Origin: Stomoxys calcitrans
Taxonomy: Eukaryota > Arthropoda > Insecta > Diptera > Muscidae
Reading direction: 5' to 3'
Assembly (NCBI RefSeq): GCF_963082655.1
Contig: NC_081556.1
Location: forward strand, 149,994,001 to 150,058,000
DNA length: 64,000 nucleotides
Shown here: one piece after another, positions 11,603 through 26,600 of the stretch
Numbering within the stretch: the first letter of the stretch is position 1
Layout of the letters: each line of letters begins with the position of its first letter
The notes under the pieces: model-generated
The model's input: only the letters and a program-made list of their open reading frames with translations
The model's database searches: none
What the model was told of the DNA's origin: nothing
Position numbers and translations under genes: made by a program

Positions 11603-14600
11603 CTACCGAAGAGAGAGAGAGAAAAAGCTTATTTATTTTTCCAAATTTTATCTTCATACCATAGCTCAATAATATAAAAGTTGACCCATTTGTACAATAA
11701 CATAAAAATCATGGGGCAAAAATCCATCGAACAAAAATCTGACATCCTCATAGCGTCAAATCTGATCGGCTGTTGATATATTTACTGAGTAAAATTTTTT
11801 CTCGCGAAGTGCACCTATCTTTTAAAGAGTTTTTGTTGTGTGTTTGTGTTATAGTTAAGAACCATAACAGAACATTCGTTGAGCAGTGTTTTTGAGCGTC
11901 GCATTGCAAAAATACAATTCTGCACACAAATCTCACAAAGGCAGCAAGGCGGTTTTAAAAAGGTGGTCTTACACGAACAGCTGTTAATGGCCGGTCAGGT
12001 TTGACGGTATTAAGATGTCATTTTTTTGTTTGCATTCTCTTAGTTGTCATCCTCCTTCTTAAACATGCTCTACTCATGTACGCACACGGATACATACACG
12101 CACACAAATTTCTTTGTGTGTGTTGGCAAAACGTCGATCAGCTTGATGGCAGAATGGCGGATTGCACCGTAGGATTTTTGGTTGTTGTACAAATGAGACC
12201 ACTTTTAATTGTTTTGCCATGAAAGGCAAAAGTTAAAAAAATTTTCAACTTTAGTGCTTGGAAGCGAGCGTCAATCTGTGCTACCACACGTAAGTGTTTT
12301 AGTCGTCAAAGTTAAAAGTTGTTTAACTTTTACCAGCTGATTTTTTGACATATGTATATTTGCAGAGTTGCATTATTCAACGCGACGTTCCTCAATGCGT
12401 TCCTTCTGCATAGGCCTTTAATGTAGATTCGAAATATTTGATAGATTTTCTTTTTAGAACTGTCAAGTAAACCTACTTTGAAGCTGTTTTAAGTTTTGTG
12501 AATACCGGTGTTAATGTTTAGCCTGGCAGAAAATATTTAAATTACTTGGTCCTACTCACAATTGGATAAAAATGTTTTGTTGATTTTATATTTCTCCACC
12601 AGCTCTCGGGATAATTCACAGCGCAGATATTTTTTACCAACCACAGGGGAAGCACAATTCAGCAACAATAGAACAATCGCAATTGATGAAAATAATTTTA
12701 GCTTAACACGCTGGGGCCACATTGCAATGTCTTATGACCAAGGAGGCTATCTGTTTCAAGACTTCTGTTGTTCTAAAAATAAATTAAAACGTTTTCTTTA
12801 TTATTTAAGAAGCCCACAAAGGCATACGGAGTAAATAAACATCATTGATGTTATACATGTCACATGACCCCAATGCCAATAATTTTCCTTTCAAATTTCT
12901 TTTACTTTTTTTATCTGCTACATTGAGATAACAGCTGATAACAAAACGTGATGCTGCTATCGTTGTTGCCTTAGTTGTTTGTTTACAAACAAAAACTTAT
13001 TATTTGGTCTGGCAAGCATCATCATCATCATTATTATCGTCATCCATCATCACACCATCAGTCATAATGTCTCAACTAGCAGAAACAGATGTCAAGAGAA
13101 AACAAACCAGTTAGATAAACACACGGCAAAATATATAGACGTACACAGCTTTGTACCGAAAAAAACAAGCAAAAGATGTAAACAGAGTTGCCAACAAATT
13201 TCGTTTTAGACTGTTCGAAGAAAAGACCATTGGCCATTTTGGTGGCACTAAAAATTAATAATAGGTAATATACACTTAAATAAATTGAAATAAAAACGTT
13301 TATTTTACAAAATAAAATAAGTTAATACTTAAATTTTGTAGAATGAAACTCGACGTCTGTTAGTTTATTTATTCGCCTATCCGTTGGTGAGCATAATTTG
13401 AGAAGCAAAGCAAAATCACAAACAAAACTCAGAAGCTATACAAGCTTTATTGATCGTTTGTCACAAGACAACAAAATAGAACAAACAATAAAATTGGTTA
13501 GGTTAGGTAAGGTTTAAGTGGCAGTCTGCCATTAGACTCACTTTTGGACGTTTTCGTCCATTGTGATACCACAGGAACAGAAGAAGGAAGATGCCTTCTA
13601 GTTCCTACCATTGAATCATCCAGATCGCTTTAAAAAGCCCAATAACTTGCAAATGTTCACATCCGCTAAATCAGACAGGTTCTCAAAGAAATGAGAACCT
13701 AAAGTGGAACTCCTTCTGACTGCTAGTGCGGGACACACACACAGAAGGTGTTTTATTGTCTCTTCTTCTTCGATGTCCCTACAGCTTCTGCAAAAGTCGT
13801 TGCTGGCAACCTTCAGTCTGTCAGCATGTTTTCCGATTAGACAGTGACCTGTCATGACGGACACAATGACTGAGACGTCTGTTCTAGTTAATGACAGCAA
13901 AGCAGTAGACCTCTTCAAGCCTAGATCAGGCCACATAGTTTTGGAATGCTCACAGCCCCCTCTTTGTGACCATTTATCATTCGTTGCTATTCGGGCCTGG
14001 TCCTGAAAATTTAGCTTACATGTCGCTTGAGGCATACCCACAGATTCCAGTGTCCCTGCAGCGTGTAAGGTTGTTCCTAGTCTTGCAAGCTCATCTGTTT
14101 TAGAATTCCCTGGGATATCTCTGTGGCCCGGCACCCAGAACAGGTAAATTTTGAACTGTAAAGCTATCTCGTTGAGAGATCTGCGACAGTCGGGGCGGTT
14201 TTTGTGTTCGGAAATACGTTCTCCAGGGCTTAAATGGCTGTCTGAGAGGATATTTATGCCAATCGTTGTAATAAAATTATAAATTATATATTATATTATA
14301 TAAATTATATCTTAGCCTTTCCACCACTTCCTTAATTGCAAGGATCTCTGCTTGATACACACTGCAGTGGTCGGGTAACCTCTTGGATATGACCAGTTCT
14401 AGATCTTTAGAGTACACCCCTAAGCCCACCTGGTCGTTTAGTTTGGAACCATACGTATAGAAGTCTATGTAACTTCTATTACCAGGGATATCGTAGTTGC
14501 AATCGGTTCCATCAGGAATAGTGGTACAGTACTTTTTATCAAAAAGCGGCTCAGTTAGGGTCTAATCCACAGTGATCGCTGCAATTTGGGTAGCCACAAT

Positions 14601-17600
14601 GTCCAGAGGCATAAGATGTAGCATTTAATTCAGTGCATCAGATGGTGTCGTCCTCAGTGCGGCTGTGATGCATAAACAAGCCATCCTTTGGATCCAGTAG
14701 GTAGATTTTCGAAGCGCCGTCCACCAGGTCTGCCAACTGCATTAGGTGGATTTTTGAAGCGCCGTCCACCAGACCACAACACCAAATATAATTATAGGTC
14801 TGACAACTGCATACAGCATAATAGGTCTGACAACTGCAGTACATACCCAATGCATGATACGAGGTCTAAATCCCCAACTTTTGCCAATGGCTCTTTTGCA
14901 GGTGCATAGGGCAAGAGTGGCTTTACTTGCTCTTTCCAAAACATTGGATTTGAAGTTCAATTTCCTGTCCAGCAAAACACTCAGGTATTTTGCGCTTTCT
15001 GTAAAGGGAACACTTTCTCCACCCAAGGAGGCATACCACTGGTATGCCACTCGGTAGCCCACTTTGCTGTTGCACGTAGAGCTTCCTGAAGTATATCTCT
15101 TTGAGTGCTGCGAAACTTTCCCCTAACCGCAATTGCCACGTCATCAGCATACGCGACCACTTTTAGGCCTTTTTCTTCCAGAGACAATAATATACTGTTA
15201 ATGGCTATATTCCAAATTAGAGGAGGCAGTACACCTACTTGAGGAGTTCCTCAACTGACCCATCTTTTTAGAAACACAAATCCCAAGCCTGCCGTAATGC
15301 ATCTTTTAGTAAGTAAGTTATTAATAAACTTTCTTACGATAGTGTTGATAACGCGAGTTGCTGGCAACCCTGTATCTGACAATCAAACGGATTGTCCTAC
15401 AATTGCACAAAGGCCATATGTGAGAGCATGGTATGTTGTGTGCTGCAGCATGTGTTTGTGGTAGTTGGTGTGCTTGCCTGCCAAACTGATAAGGAAGAAA
15501 CATCTTTCTATTCAAACCCCAAAAGGTAAATGGCAACCTTTTTCCACCAATTCTAGGTTGGCCAATGATCCAATTCATGGACTTATAGTGAAAACTTGAT
15601 TCGGCCTATAGATTTCCCCAACGTGTTGGTGCAAGAAATGCAATACAGCTGCTTAGCCGGCAACAAGGGGTTAAATAAATAAAACACACACAACGGCCAC
15701 GGTGCAAAATTCAAATTATTCAAAAGGTTTTAAAACTCATACAAAATCAAGTCTGTTCAACATTTGCACAAAATCAATTTTAGAGGCATAACAAAAAAAC
15801 AACACCAGCAAAAAAAAAGCGATCCACATTTATTCTTTTAGCATGACATTGTGAACCTTTTGTGTTAGACTGCTTCTTCTTATTTTTTTTTCGTTTCTCA
15901 GAAATATTGAAACCAAAGCAACCAAAACAAAACAAAACGATAGAAAGAAAACACTTGTTGTTTCAATAAGTACGTTTTATACACTACAAACTCTGTACAC
16001 GGAACACGGAATCCTATTATACGCCAACCGACGAGCAACAGCCGCCGCAACACTGCCTTTAGCTTCTGCGGTGACGAAGAGCACAATAATAATAATTATG
16101 GTTGTCGTGGTTGGTGTACTGGTGCCGACGTCGACGACGACTGACTAGCTAGCTATCTGACTGTCTTATTGTCCGTCCCTGTTTTATTTAAATATTTTTT
16201 TTATTTTTCCTCTTTTTCGTATTTGAATTTTATTTCTTGTTGTTGTCACGGTTTTATACAATTAAATGAACTGTTTAATGATTTTGAGAATAATAAAAGC
16301 AAAAACTTCTGAAATAATTCAAGTCGAATTAAAGTCACACTACCCTTAGATAATTTGAAACAACGAACTTAGAAAACACGCAATAAGCTCGACCCGAACG
16401 ACCAACGACCTACATAATAAAGAAGTAGATGCGAGCGAATCATGACATTATTACCAGGTCGTGTACCGTAAACAGCTGAATGCAATTTTTTCTCGCGAAG
16501 TGCTCTAACTGTCAACGAGTTTTGGTTGTGTGTGTGTATTATAGTTAAGAACTATAACACAGAAACAACGAAAAACGGCGCGAATTAGCAACACTCAAAA
16601 TCAGAGTTGAACTAATCACTGATTTTGACAGATGCGCTCAATATTTTGTTGTTGGGCAACTGCCGTTACCTGTAAATGAATATATCTTTATCACTGCATG
16701 CAGACGGATGAAGCGGACGACGGATATGGTTAGATCTACTTTACTTACTTTAATTGGCTATGACAGAACATTTGTCCCACTAGCCAAACTTGGAATAGCG
16801 TTCCAAGCGCCTCGATCTTTTGCGCTCATTCTAAAATCTCTGACACCAAGTTTTGAGGTGTCTTCCACCACTTGATCTTTCGATTGGGCTTTTGGTCTAC
16901 CCGGTTTGCGTGTACCACCGTGTTTGCATTCAAAAGCCTTCTCCGCTGGAGCTTCTTCATCCATTCTGACAACATGACCTAGCCAATGCAGCCGCTGTAT
17001 TTTGATACGTGTAACTATGCTATCGTCGCCATACAGCTCGTGGTTCATACGTAGCCTATATTCTCCATTAACGCAATCTGGTCCATATATTCAACGAAGA
17101 ATCTTTCTCTCAAATACTCCAAGCACTGCCACATCTACTTTCACAAGTACCCATGCCTCATATAACAACACGGGTAGTATCAGTGTCTTGTATAGTGTAA
17201 TCTTCGTCTGTCGAGAGGGGGCCTTGCTTAGTCCAAACTGCTACTAAGTCCAAAGTAGTTACTGACTATCTCAAAGTTGTGGTTCCCAACTTTCTCCATT
17301 TTCTTCATCTGCTCGGTTGTACAAGACGTTTAAGGAGTTAAAACCATCCGTTTCGTCTATCTCCATTTAATGCCAGACCCATTTTCACTGACGCTCATTC
17401 GATTCTTTCAAAAGCTGTAGTTACTACTTCCGGTGACCGTCCTATGATGTCGATGTCGTCGGCAAAGGTAAGTAGCGTGTGTTCTCTTGTGATTAGTGTG
17501 CCATATATTTTCACATCTGCATCTCGTATAATCTTCTCCAGCAGGCAATTAAAGAGATCCCACGATAGGTTGTCTCCTTGTCTGAAACCTCGTTTGGTAT

Positions 17601-20600
17601 TGAATGGTTCGGAGAGATTCTTTCCTATTCTTACTGAGGAACGCGAATCAGCAAGTGTCATCTGGCAGAGTCTTATTAATTTTGCAGGGATACCAAACTC
17701 AGATATGGCTTGAAATACTTTGAACGTGAAGGGGCATCAAAGCGGATTTGTAGTCAACAAAGAGATGGTAGGTGTTGATTTGTCCTTCTCGGATATTTTG
17801 CAGGACTTGGCGAAGTATTCACATGGTGCAGGGTGGATTTATCAGGTCTGAAGTCGCATAGGGCCTAATTATCTCATTGACTTTAGGCTTTAATCTTTCA
17901 CACAGTACGCTCGAGAGTATCTTGTATGCATTGGGGAGGAGATTTATTCCCATGTAGTTGGTACACTCTGTCTTGTCTCCTTTCTTATGTACGGGACATA
18001 GTATGCTGAAGTTCCAATCATGGGGTGTGCTTCATTCTAGCCAGATTGCGCAGATAAGCTGATGCATACGCCATATCAGCGTGTCGCTTCCGGTCTTAAA
18101 TAGTTCAGCGTGTAACCCATCGGCTCCTGCTGCCTTGTTGTTCTTTAGTAGGGTCACTGTTACCTGGATTTCATTCTGACTAGGAGGTAAACATTCTATA
18201 CCACCATCATTGATTGGTTCTGCGGTATAATCTTCGCCGACAACTTCGGACACTAGCAGTTGGGTAAAATGTTCTTTCCCTATCCTCAGCATGTTATCCA
18301 TGTGTCACTTACCAGATTTCCTTCCTTGTCAATGCAGGAGGATGTGCCCGCACGAAACCCATCGGTTTGATCTTTAATTCTTTGGTAGAATTTCCGGACT
18401 TCATTCTGACTCCTGTTTATCTCAATTCGCTCACACTTATGTCTTTCCATTTTCTTTTTCTTTTTGCGGAATAGACGTTTTTCTTCTCTCCTTTTCTCCC
18501 GATATTTCTCCTTTATCTGGTGCGTTGCTACTGATTGCAGGGTTGCTCTATATGCCGCATTCTTGGCTTCAGTAGCATCTCGACACTCTTGGTCGTACCA
18601 TGGGTTTCTTGGGGGAGGCTTTCGGTACCCAAGTACGGATTTCGCGGCATTTTCCATGAAGTGGGGAATGGTTTGCCACTGCGCCATTATATCATCGGAA
18701 CAAGGAGTGCTTTCATCAAGCAGTTGGAGGCTACTTTGCAAATACAACCACGAACTTTCCATTAAGGAATATGGACAAACTTCTCACATGTCAATGAAGA
18801 TCGGTTGTGGGCTGAACATAAGATGCGAACGGATATCGTTTTTCGTCGAATGCAGATGGTTGAAGCGGACGGACGGATATGTCTAGGTCTACAATATGGT
18901 CGCAGATCGACATTTCGAGTATAGTACACACTTATCCTTTGACCTAGGAATAGAGTATTTAAAATTATATAAAAACTTAAAATGCTTGTAACTCCTTAGT
19001 TTAGCTGTTTTTTAGTGCTGTTCGATTCAAGTTGTACTTCCTTTATATAGTCGAGTCTAAACGGAGTTTTGCAGGGCAACACCTCTTTTGGGAAAAGTTT
19101 TTACATGGCTGCTTGCCATTTATATGGCGTAGTACCTCACAAATCACATGTGAGTTTAAACTTTTTTTTCATGCCCTATAGTCATAAATGGCCTTACATG
19201 GAAGAGGCCCAGCGTTAGCTAACGCAGGTCACTATCCGCTCGAGGAACTGGCTACAGGAATAGGCACCAGGTGCAGATAATAGTCACCAGGAACGGCACC
19301 GCTAGATCTCCAGGCCGAAGAACGCTCTGCACTTTTCAAGGCGAAAGTGAACCTACGCAAGACTACAAAACTGAAATACGGGAAGAGACTACAAGAAAGT
19401 GGCAGACACGGTGGGAGAACGATACATACTGGATATGGTCTGCGAAACTGATCTCAAATATAAAGAAATTTTTATATTGGAGATATGAAGTTTAAACCTA
19501 TTACATGAGCAAATGATGTCCGGACACGACTTTATTAGGAAATATTTACACAAATTAGGAAAGTGGTGCACTCATTTGTGCCTCTTCAAAGATGAAGAAC
19601 TCCGGGATGACGTTGAACATACTTTCTTCAACGGCACTCAATGGGAGGAGCCCCTCGCGTCCCTTGAAAACCAAATAGGATCAATAACTGCAGAAAATGT
19701 TGTGGACAAAATGATCAGAAATATTGACAACTGGACCGCAGTAGCAAGATATTGCGAAGACGTCCTAAGACAAAAGATCTCAACGAGACATAAGTGATTT
19801 CAACGACTGGAGCTTGAACGCAAGCGATAAAACGGACGAAGGTGTTGGGACCGATTTGAAAGTCACCTCGAAGTAATGCGAAAGCGGTGCCGAAGAAGAC
19901 TTGACTCAGGTGGGCTTTAGGTCGGCAAGGCAAATTGTAAGCCCAACATAACACATAGGTGACGACCTATGTGCATGTAGCCAACCATTTTAACCCAAAA
20001 CAAGTCATAAATGGCCGTTAAAGGAATTTTTGTGGTGGTGTTGTCGGCGCAAGTTATCAATCAACCGTTAGCTTCCTCCTGCATTCACCATTCACTAGAG
20101 ACACCTATTGCCCAGAATAGTGTACAATGTATGTGTATGTTGACTTGAGGTCCTCAGATACTTGGACTCATATTTGTATTCTAATCCTAAATACCTTCCA
20201 TTTAAAATCCACTCTGGTTTGAACGATTGTACATTTCTATTCCCAATTTGGGGGTAGGGCATTCCCCTCAGGTATTCTGCTGCAAATTAGGTTAGCAAAT
20301 TCGTGTTCTTATCCCAGGGATGCAAGGAAAATTCTTTTAAAACTGTCAAACCTTTCCGAGATCTGTGGAAAGGGGGACGAGGGTTCTCCCCAAACTTCAT
20401 AATTTGTAGAAATTTCACTAAAATACATACGAAGACTTTACGAGTTCATGCAAAGCATGCAACAATTCCACTTAAGTGAAGCTTGAGGGAAAGTACCACT
20501 CATTTTTGGTGTTATTCAGTGTAAACGAATACGCTTATGTGAGAATCGGTTAACTGAAAAAAGTTTCTAAACCTCAAATTCCGTTCTTATATGTAACTGA

Positions 20601-23600
20601 AATCGCTTTAGTGATATAGTTGTTTCTATGGGAAACTATCTGAAACTTAAAAAAATCATGTCATCAATAAAATTCGCAAAAACGTTTCAACACATAGCAG
20701 CTTATGGTTTAAATAGTTCCAACTCGAATCTAATTTCACCTATCCGAACTACATTAAACTGAAAATTACGGATAAGTGAAACTAAATTGATGTATTTTTA
20801 ACGTTTCATTTATCCGGTTTCGATTGTACATAGGTATGTATATAAGAGAAGAATCTTAAAGCTGTAATTACCTACCTTCCAACGAATGTGTTACAAACCA
20901 TGTAGCCATGCAATAATCAATTCATCACCTACACTATACAAAAACAAATAATTACTATTGACTATGCACAACGCGTTTTTTTTTCTCTAATGTATGTGTA
21001 TGTAGTTGATTGTTGATGTTTAGCAAAGTGTAACATCCCACTATGACAAATTGTTTGTGTGTGTAGCGAATATACTACCATATAATAAAAGTAAGGGGTA
21101 GGCGGAGGGTTAGTTAGAGACGTAATGATTATGTACACTTTCTCATTTATTTTTTGTTTATGTATTGTTATTATTTTCAAAATCATATGCTTTAGCTTAT
21201 GCCGCCACTAAAGAGAGAGAGAGAGAGGGAGAATCAGACTTAGAAGTAAAGAGTACATTGATCAAGAGAATGAGAACTTTCATTTAAATGCAGAACAACG
21301 TGTGTGGTTGGGTATTCCGATGGCAATAAAAATGTTTGGAAATTTCGATTGCAACAAGCTACCCATCGTTATCAGTTATTCATGATCACCTACTACCCTG
21401 AACTTCATAGTATAGGGGAAAAACCTACTTCCTTCCCCTTGCTGCTTTGTATTCAAGTTCTTCCTTACCCTTGCTTCTTTGAATTCAAGCTGTTTAAATG
21501 AATTTAAATGTGTTGTTTGTTAGAAAAAAAACAAAGGATACAGTGACCTATCTTATGTCAGGGAGGGTCTTTAAGGCGTTTGTTTGTTTTTTGATTTGTA
21601 TACCCTCCACCTTAGGATGGGGGTATACTAATTTCGTCATTCTGTTTGTATCACTTGGAAATATGCGTCTGAGACCCCATAAAGTATTTATATTCTTGAT
21701 CGCCATGTCATTTTAAGTCGATCCATGCCCGTGCATCTGGCCGCCTGTCTGTCGAAATCACGCTATATGCTTGAAATTTTGCACACATACTTTTTATTAG
21801 TATAGGTCTGTTGGGATTTTAAATGGGCGAAATCGGTCCATGTTTTGATATAGCTGCCGTATAAACCGATCTTGGGTCTTGACTTCTTGACTGAAATATT
21901 TGCACGTAGTGTTTTGGTATTACTTGCAACAACTGTGTTGAGTATGATTCAAATTGGTTCATAATCTGGTATAGCTGTCATATAAACCGGTCTTGAATCA
22001 TGACCTCTTGAGCCAATAGAGCCCGCAATTCTCATCCGATTTGGCTGACATTTTGCACGTGGTGTTTTGGTATCACTTCCAACAACTGTGCAGTGCATGG
22101 TTCAAATTGGTTTATGTTTTGATATACCTGCTATTTAAACCGATCTTGGGCCTTGACTTCTTGAGCCTCTAGAGGGCGCAATTCTCATCCGATTGGGCTG
22201 TAATTTTGCATGAGGTGTTTTGTTGTGATTTCCAATAACTGTGCTGAGTATGGCTTAAATCATTACATAGCCTGATAGAGCTGCCATATAAACCGATCTG
22301 GGATCTTGATTTCTTTCCTCTAGAGGGCGCAATTCTCATCCGATTTGGCAGAAATTTTGTACAACGGCTTCTCCCATTACCTTCAACATACGTGTTCCAT
22401 ATGGTTTGAACCGATGAATAGCTTGATACAGTTCCCATATAAACCGATCTCCCGATTTTACTTCTTGAGCCCCTACAAGGCGGAATTGTTATCCTAATGG
22501 ACTGAAATATTACACAATGACTTCTACAATGTTCAGCATTCAATTCATTTATGGTCCGAATCGGACTATAACTTGATGTAGCTCCAATACCATTACAGTT
22601 CTTATTCATTATTCTTTGTTTGCCTAAAAAGAGATACCGCGCATAAAACTCGACAAATGCAATCCATGGTGGAGGATATATAAGATTTGGCCAGGCCGAA
22701 CTTAGCACCCTTTTACTTGTTTTTTATATTATGTCGGAACTAAATACTTTAATATCGGTCAGTGGCATATTGAGTATAAGGTCTGGTTCAACAAAAACAT
22801 ACATGGACTTGTTTGTACTTAACATTCATAAATATTTATTCTAAATTTATTTAAAATAGTGTTCCTTTTTTCCACCAACAATGAAGAACGAAACGATGGC
22901 AATGACAAGATACATTTTTTTTTGTTTGTTTTTGGTGGTTATTCTTAAATAAAAAAATACAATGAATTTAGTCTTGAAATTTTTAAACACACTCTCAAGC
23001 CAAACTAGGGACAACATGGATGTCTTTCATGCATCCCAAAACCATTTCAACCTTATTTTTTGTTTCTTCATCCATATGCACATACACACACACACACACC
23101 ATAAGAAACTACCCACATTACATCTGGCTGCAACGCCATTCCACAAACAGCCAGCCAACAAAGCAACAACTCCAACTCAGCAGCGAGATACATCTGGTAA
23201 TGATCGCCCACGACATTTATTCACCCAACCGGGCCAAGCCTGAAAGCCATGACGATTAAAAATCTGCATGGCACAACGAGAATCATCCGAAATTTCATCA
23301 TTTAAAAAATCTACGGGAATAAAAAAGAGGTGGAAAAAGAATCCATTGTCAGTATGAAGGTTACAACAAAGAAATACGAATGAGGTCCCTTTTTGGGATG
23401 GGTGTGTTAGAGTTACAGCGCATCGTAGGCAGAATGTGTTAGTTTAAGGCATGATTTGTTGTTGTTGGCACCGCATGTGAGTAGGCAGAGAATGTCTTTG
23501 GGGGCATTAATCTTTACTTTAAATGATTTCGTATGTCAACAAAAGAACAGTAAAGTTGCCTAAAGTTGGGGAAGGGTGGTTGCTTGCTTGCTTTCAATAA

Positions 23601-26600
23601 CATGCCAGAGCATTCACATACTTGCTATGAGTGGTCAATTACCTTCACATTTTATATTGCAAATGCCACCTTTTCGCCCTTTGCGACACCAATTTTTGCT
23701 GTTAATCTAAGTAAGGAAGACAAAGAAAGAAAATATGGCATAAATTTAATAAAAAAAGAAGAAACGTTCTACATGTAAGGTTTATAATAGGGCAAGAATT
23801 GGAAAGAACTATTGAAGGCAGCTGTTATCAAAGGGTTCTCCGACAACGAATGTTGTCTTAAGACCGAAATATCAGACTAGAATGTCTGGGTTGAAAGGAG
23901 GAGAGTTAAATAAAATAAAATAAAATAAAATAAAATAAAATAAAATAAAATAAAATAAAATAAAATAAAATAAAATAAAATAAAATAAAATAAAATAAAA
24001 TAAAATAAAATAAAATAAAATAAAATAAAATAAAATAAAATAAAATAAAATAAAATAAAATAAAATAAAATAAAATAAAATAAAATAAAAAATAAAAAAT
24101 AAAATAAAAAAAAAAATAAAATAAAATAAAAAAAATAAAATAAAATAGAATAAAGTAAAATAAAATAAAATAAAATAGAATATAATAAAACTAAAATAAA
24201 ATAAAAAATAAAATAAAATAAAATATAATAAAATAAAATAAAATTAAGTAAAACAAAACAAAAAAAAATTAAAAGAAAATAAAATAAAATAAAAAAATAA
24301 AATAAAATATAATAAAATAAAAAAATAAATATAAAAAATAAAATAAAAATAAGAAATAAAATAAAATAAAATAAAAAAAAAAATAAAATAAAAAAAATAA
24401 AATAAAAATAAAAAAATAAGTAAAATAAAAAAATAGAGTAAAATAAAATAAAATAAAATAAAATAAAAGAAAATATAATAAAATAAAATAAAATAAAAAA
24501 ATAAGGTAAAATAAAATAAAATAAAAATAGGAAATAAATAAATAAAAAAAGTAAAATAAAATAAAAAAATAAAGTAAAATAAAATAAAATAAATTAAAAA
24601 ATTAAAATAAAATATAATCAAGTTATGGTCAGATTCGGACCATAGTGGAATGAATGTTGGAGACCATAGTAGAAGTCATTGCGTAAAATTTCAGCCAAAT
24701 CGAATAAAAATTTCGCCCTTTAGGGTCTCAAAAAGTAAAATAGGGAGATCGTTTTATAGGGAAGCTGCATTAGGCTATAGACCGAATCAGACCATACTTG
24801 ACATGTATGTTGAAGATTATGTGGTACAAATTTCACCCAAATCAGATAGGAGCCTATAGAGGCTCAAGAAGTCAAGATCCCAGATCGGTTTATAAGGCAG
24901 GTTAGAAACCGATTTGAACCATACATTGCACAGTTGTGGAAAGTCATAACGAAACACGTTACGCAAAATTTCAGCGAAATCGGAAAAGATTTGAGCCCTC
25001 CAAAGGCTTAAGAAGTCAAAATTCAAGATCGGTTTATATAACCGCTATATCAGGGAATGGATCAATTTGAACCATACTTTGCGTAGTTATTTCAAGTTTT
25101 ATCAAAACATGGACCGATAAGGCCCATTTACAATCCCAACCGACCTACACCTATTAGAAGTATTTGTACAAAATTTCAAGCGGCTAGCTTTATTCCTTCG
25201 ATAGTTAGCGTGCTTTCGACAGACAGACGGACGGACGGACGGACATGGCTAGATCGACATAAAATGTCATGACGATCAAGAATATATACTCTTTATGGGG
25301 TCTGAGACGAATATTTTGAGGAGTTACAAACAGAATGACGAAATTAGTATACCCCCATCCTATGGTGGAGGGTATAATAAGGTGGAAGCAAATAAAAAAA
25401 AAATGAAATAAGAGTTAAAATAACTGCTGCTTAACAGCCTGCGTCAGCCAATCACCAGTTACTTAACCCATTTTCTCGGTTAAGGCTGCACCGGAGCTGT
25501 TGCAGTCTTGACCGTGGTGGAACAAATTCTATATACCCATGAGTTACAATGCCACTTCAAGTTTCCGGCCAAATGTTCACTCCAACAGCTTCAGTCTTCG
25601 GCTGTATTCTCTGCAATCCTCTTAAAAGAATTTTTCATATACAGTGAAAATTTCGCATTTTGAGTTTGCTAAAAAATAAGCCTAAATTCAAAAAGCAAAC
25701 ACCAGCTGGACTCACCGTGGCACAAAGGTGAGCATGTTCATCTATGTTCCTGAACGCCTGGGTTCGAATACCGGCGAGAACATTAGTTTATTTTCAGCGA
25801 TGGTTTTCCTCATCTAATGCTACAGGCTACATGGAGGCCACCGTAGCGCAGGCTGTCCGCCTATGACGCTGAACGCCAGTGTTCGAATCCTGGCGAGAAC
25901 ATCATGAAAATTTTCATCGGTGTTTATCCCCTCCTAATGCTGGCGACATTTGGGAGGTACTGTACCATTTGGTATGACAGCCATGTAAAAACTTCTCCAT
26001 AAAGAGGTGTCGCACTGCGGCACGCCGTTCGGACTCGGCTATAAAATGGAGGTCCCTTATCATTGAGCTTAAAACTTGAATGGGACAACACTCATTGATA
26101 TGTGAGAAGTTTCCCCTGTGTTTCTTAATGGAATGTTCATGGGCAAATGCATTTGCAAAGCTGGCTACATTTGTGAGATACTACGTCATTTAAATGGATC
26201 CCTGTCCTTAGCCCCCAAAAAATACGCCCATATTTCGTGGGAACCTAATTCCACAACCTTTGTCCGCCAGCCAACATGTTCATATCCATCTAAAGCTAAT
26301 CCCACCAGTCTTGACCGCCGGAAGTTAACTTGTATCGCCACTTATAGGCCCAGAAAACCTTGGCACTAGACCTGTATACACCGCTCTTTACTTACATACA
26401 TCGGCAGTACCCCTATTTTTTATTAAGGTACTGCTTATTATTAGGGGTACTGCTTTTAGGGATCCCCCCCATTGAAACCCTGCCAAAAGGACTCTTCACT
26501 TTTATTTTTCAAAAAAAGAAAGGTTATTTACCTGAAATAAGCCATAGCTAACACTTTGATTTGGTAATTGCATGACTTTTGAAGTACTACGGCTACTCTC

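Noticed and set aside
16698..18895. Similar ~40-bp sequences (GAAGCGGACGACGGATATGG and relatives) on both sides of LINE C, suggesting a long target duplication
   Set aside because: The word belongs to the GACGGACGGACATGGCTAGA motif of dispersed family 1 and is imperfect, so it is more likely pre-existing repeat than a duplication.
22169..22708. 179-codon minus-strand frame with repeated 'IGRSVYMG' phrases
   Set aside because: The phrase recurs wherever family 1 repeats occur (43289, 47751, 52977 and others), on whichever strand is antisense to the repeat. It is the CATATAAACCGATC word translated.
24244..24621. 125-codon minus-strand frame rich in Phe, Tyr, Ile and Leu, looking like a membrane protein
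   Set aside because: It is only the (TTTTA)n microsatellite read in a stop-free frame.
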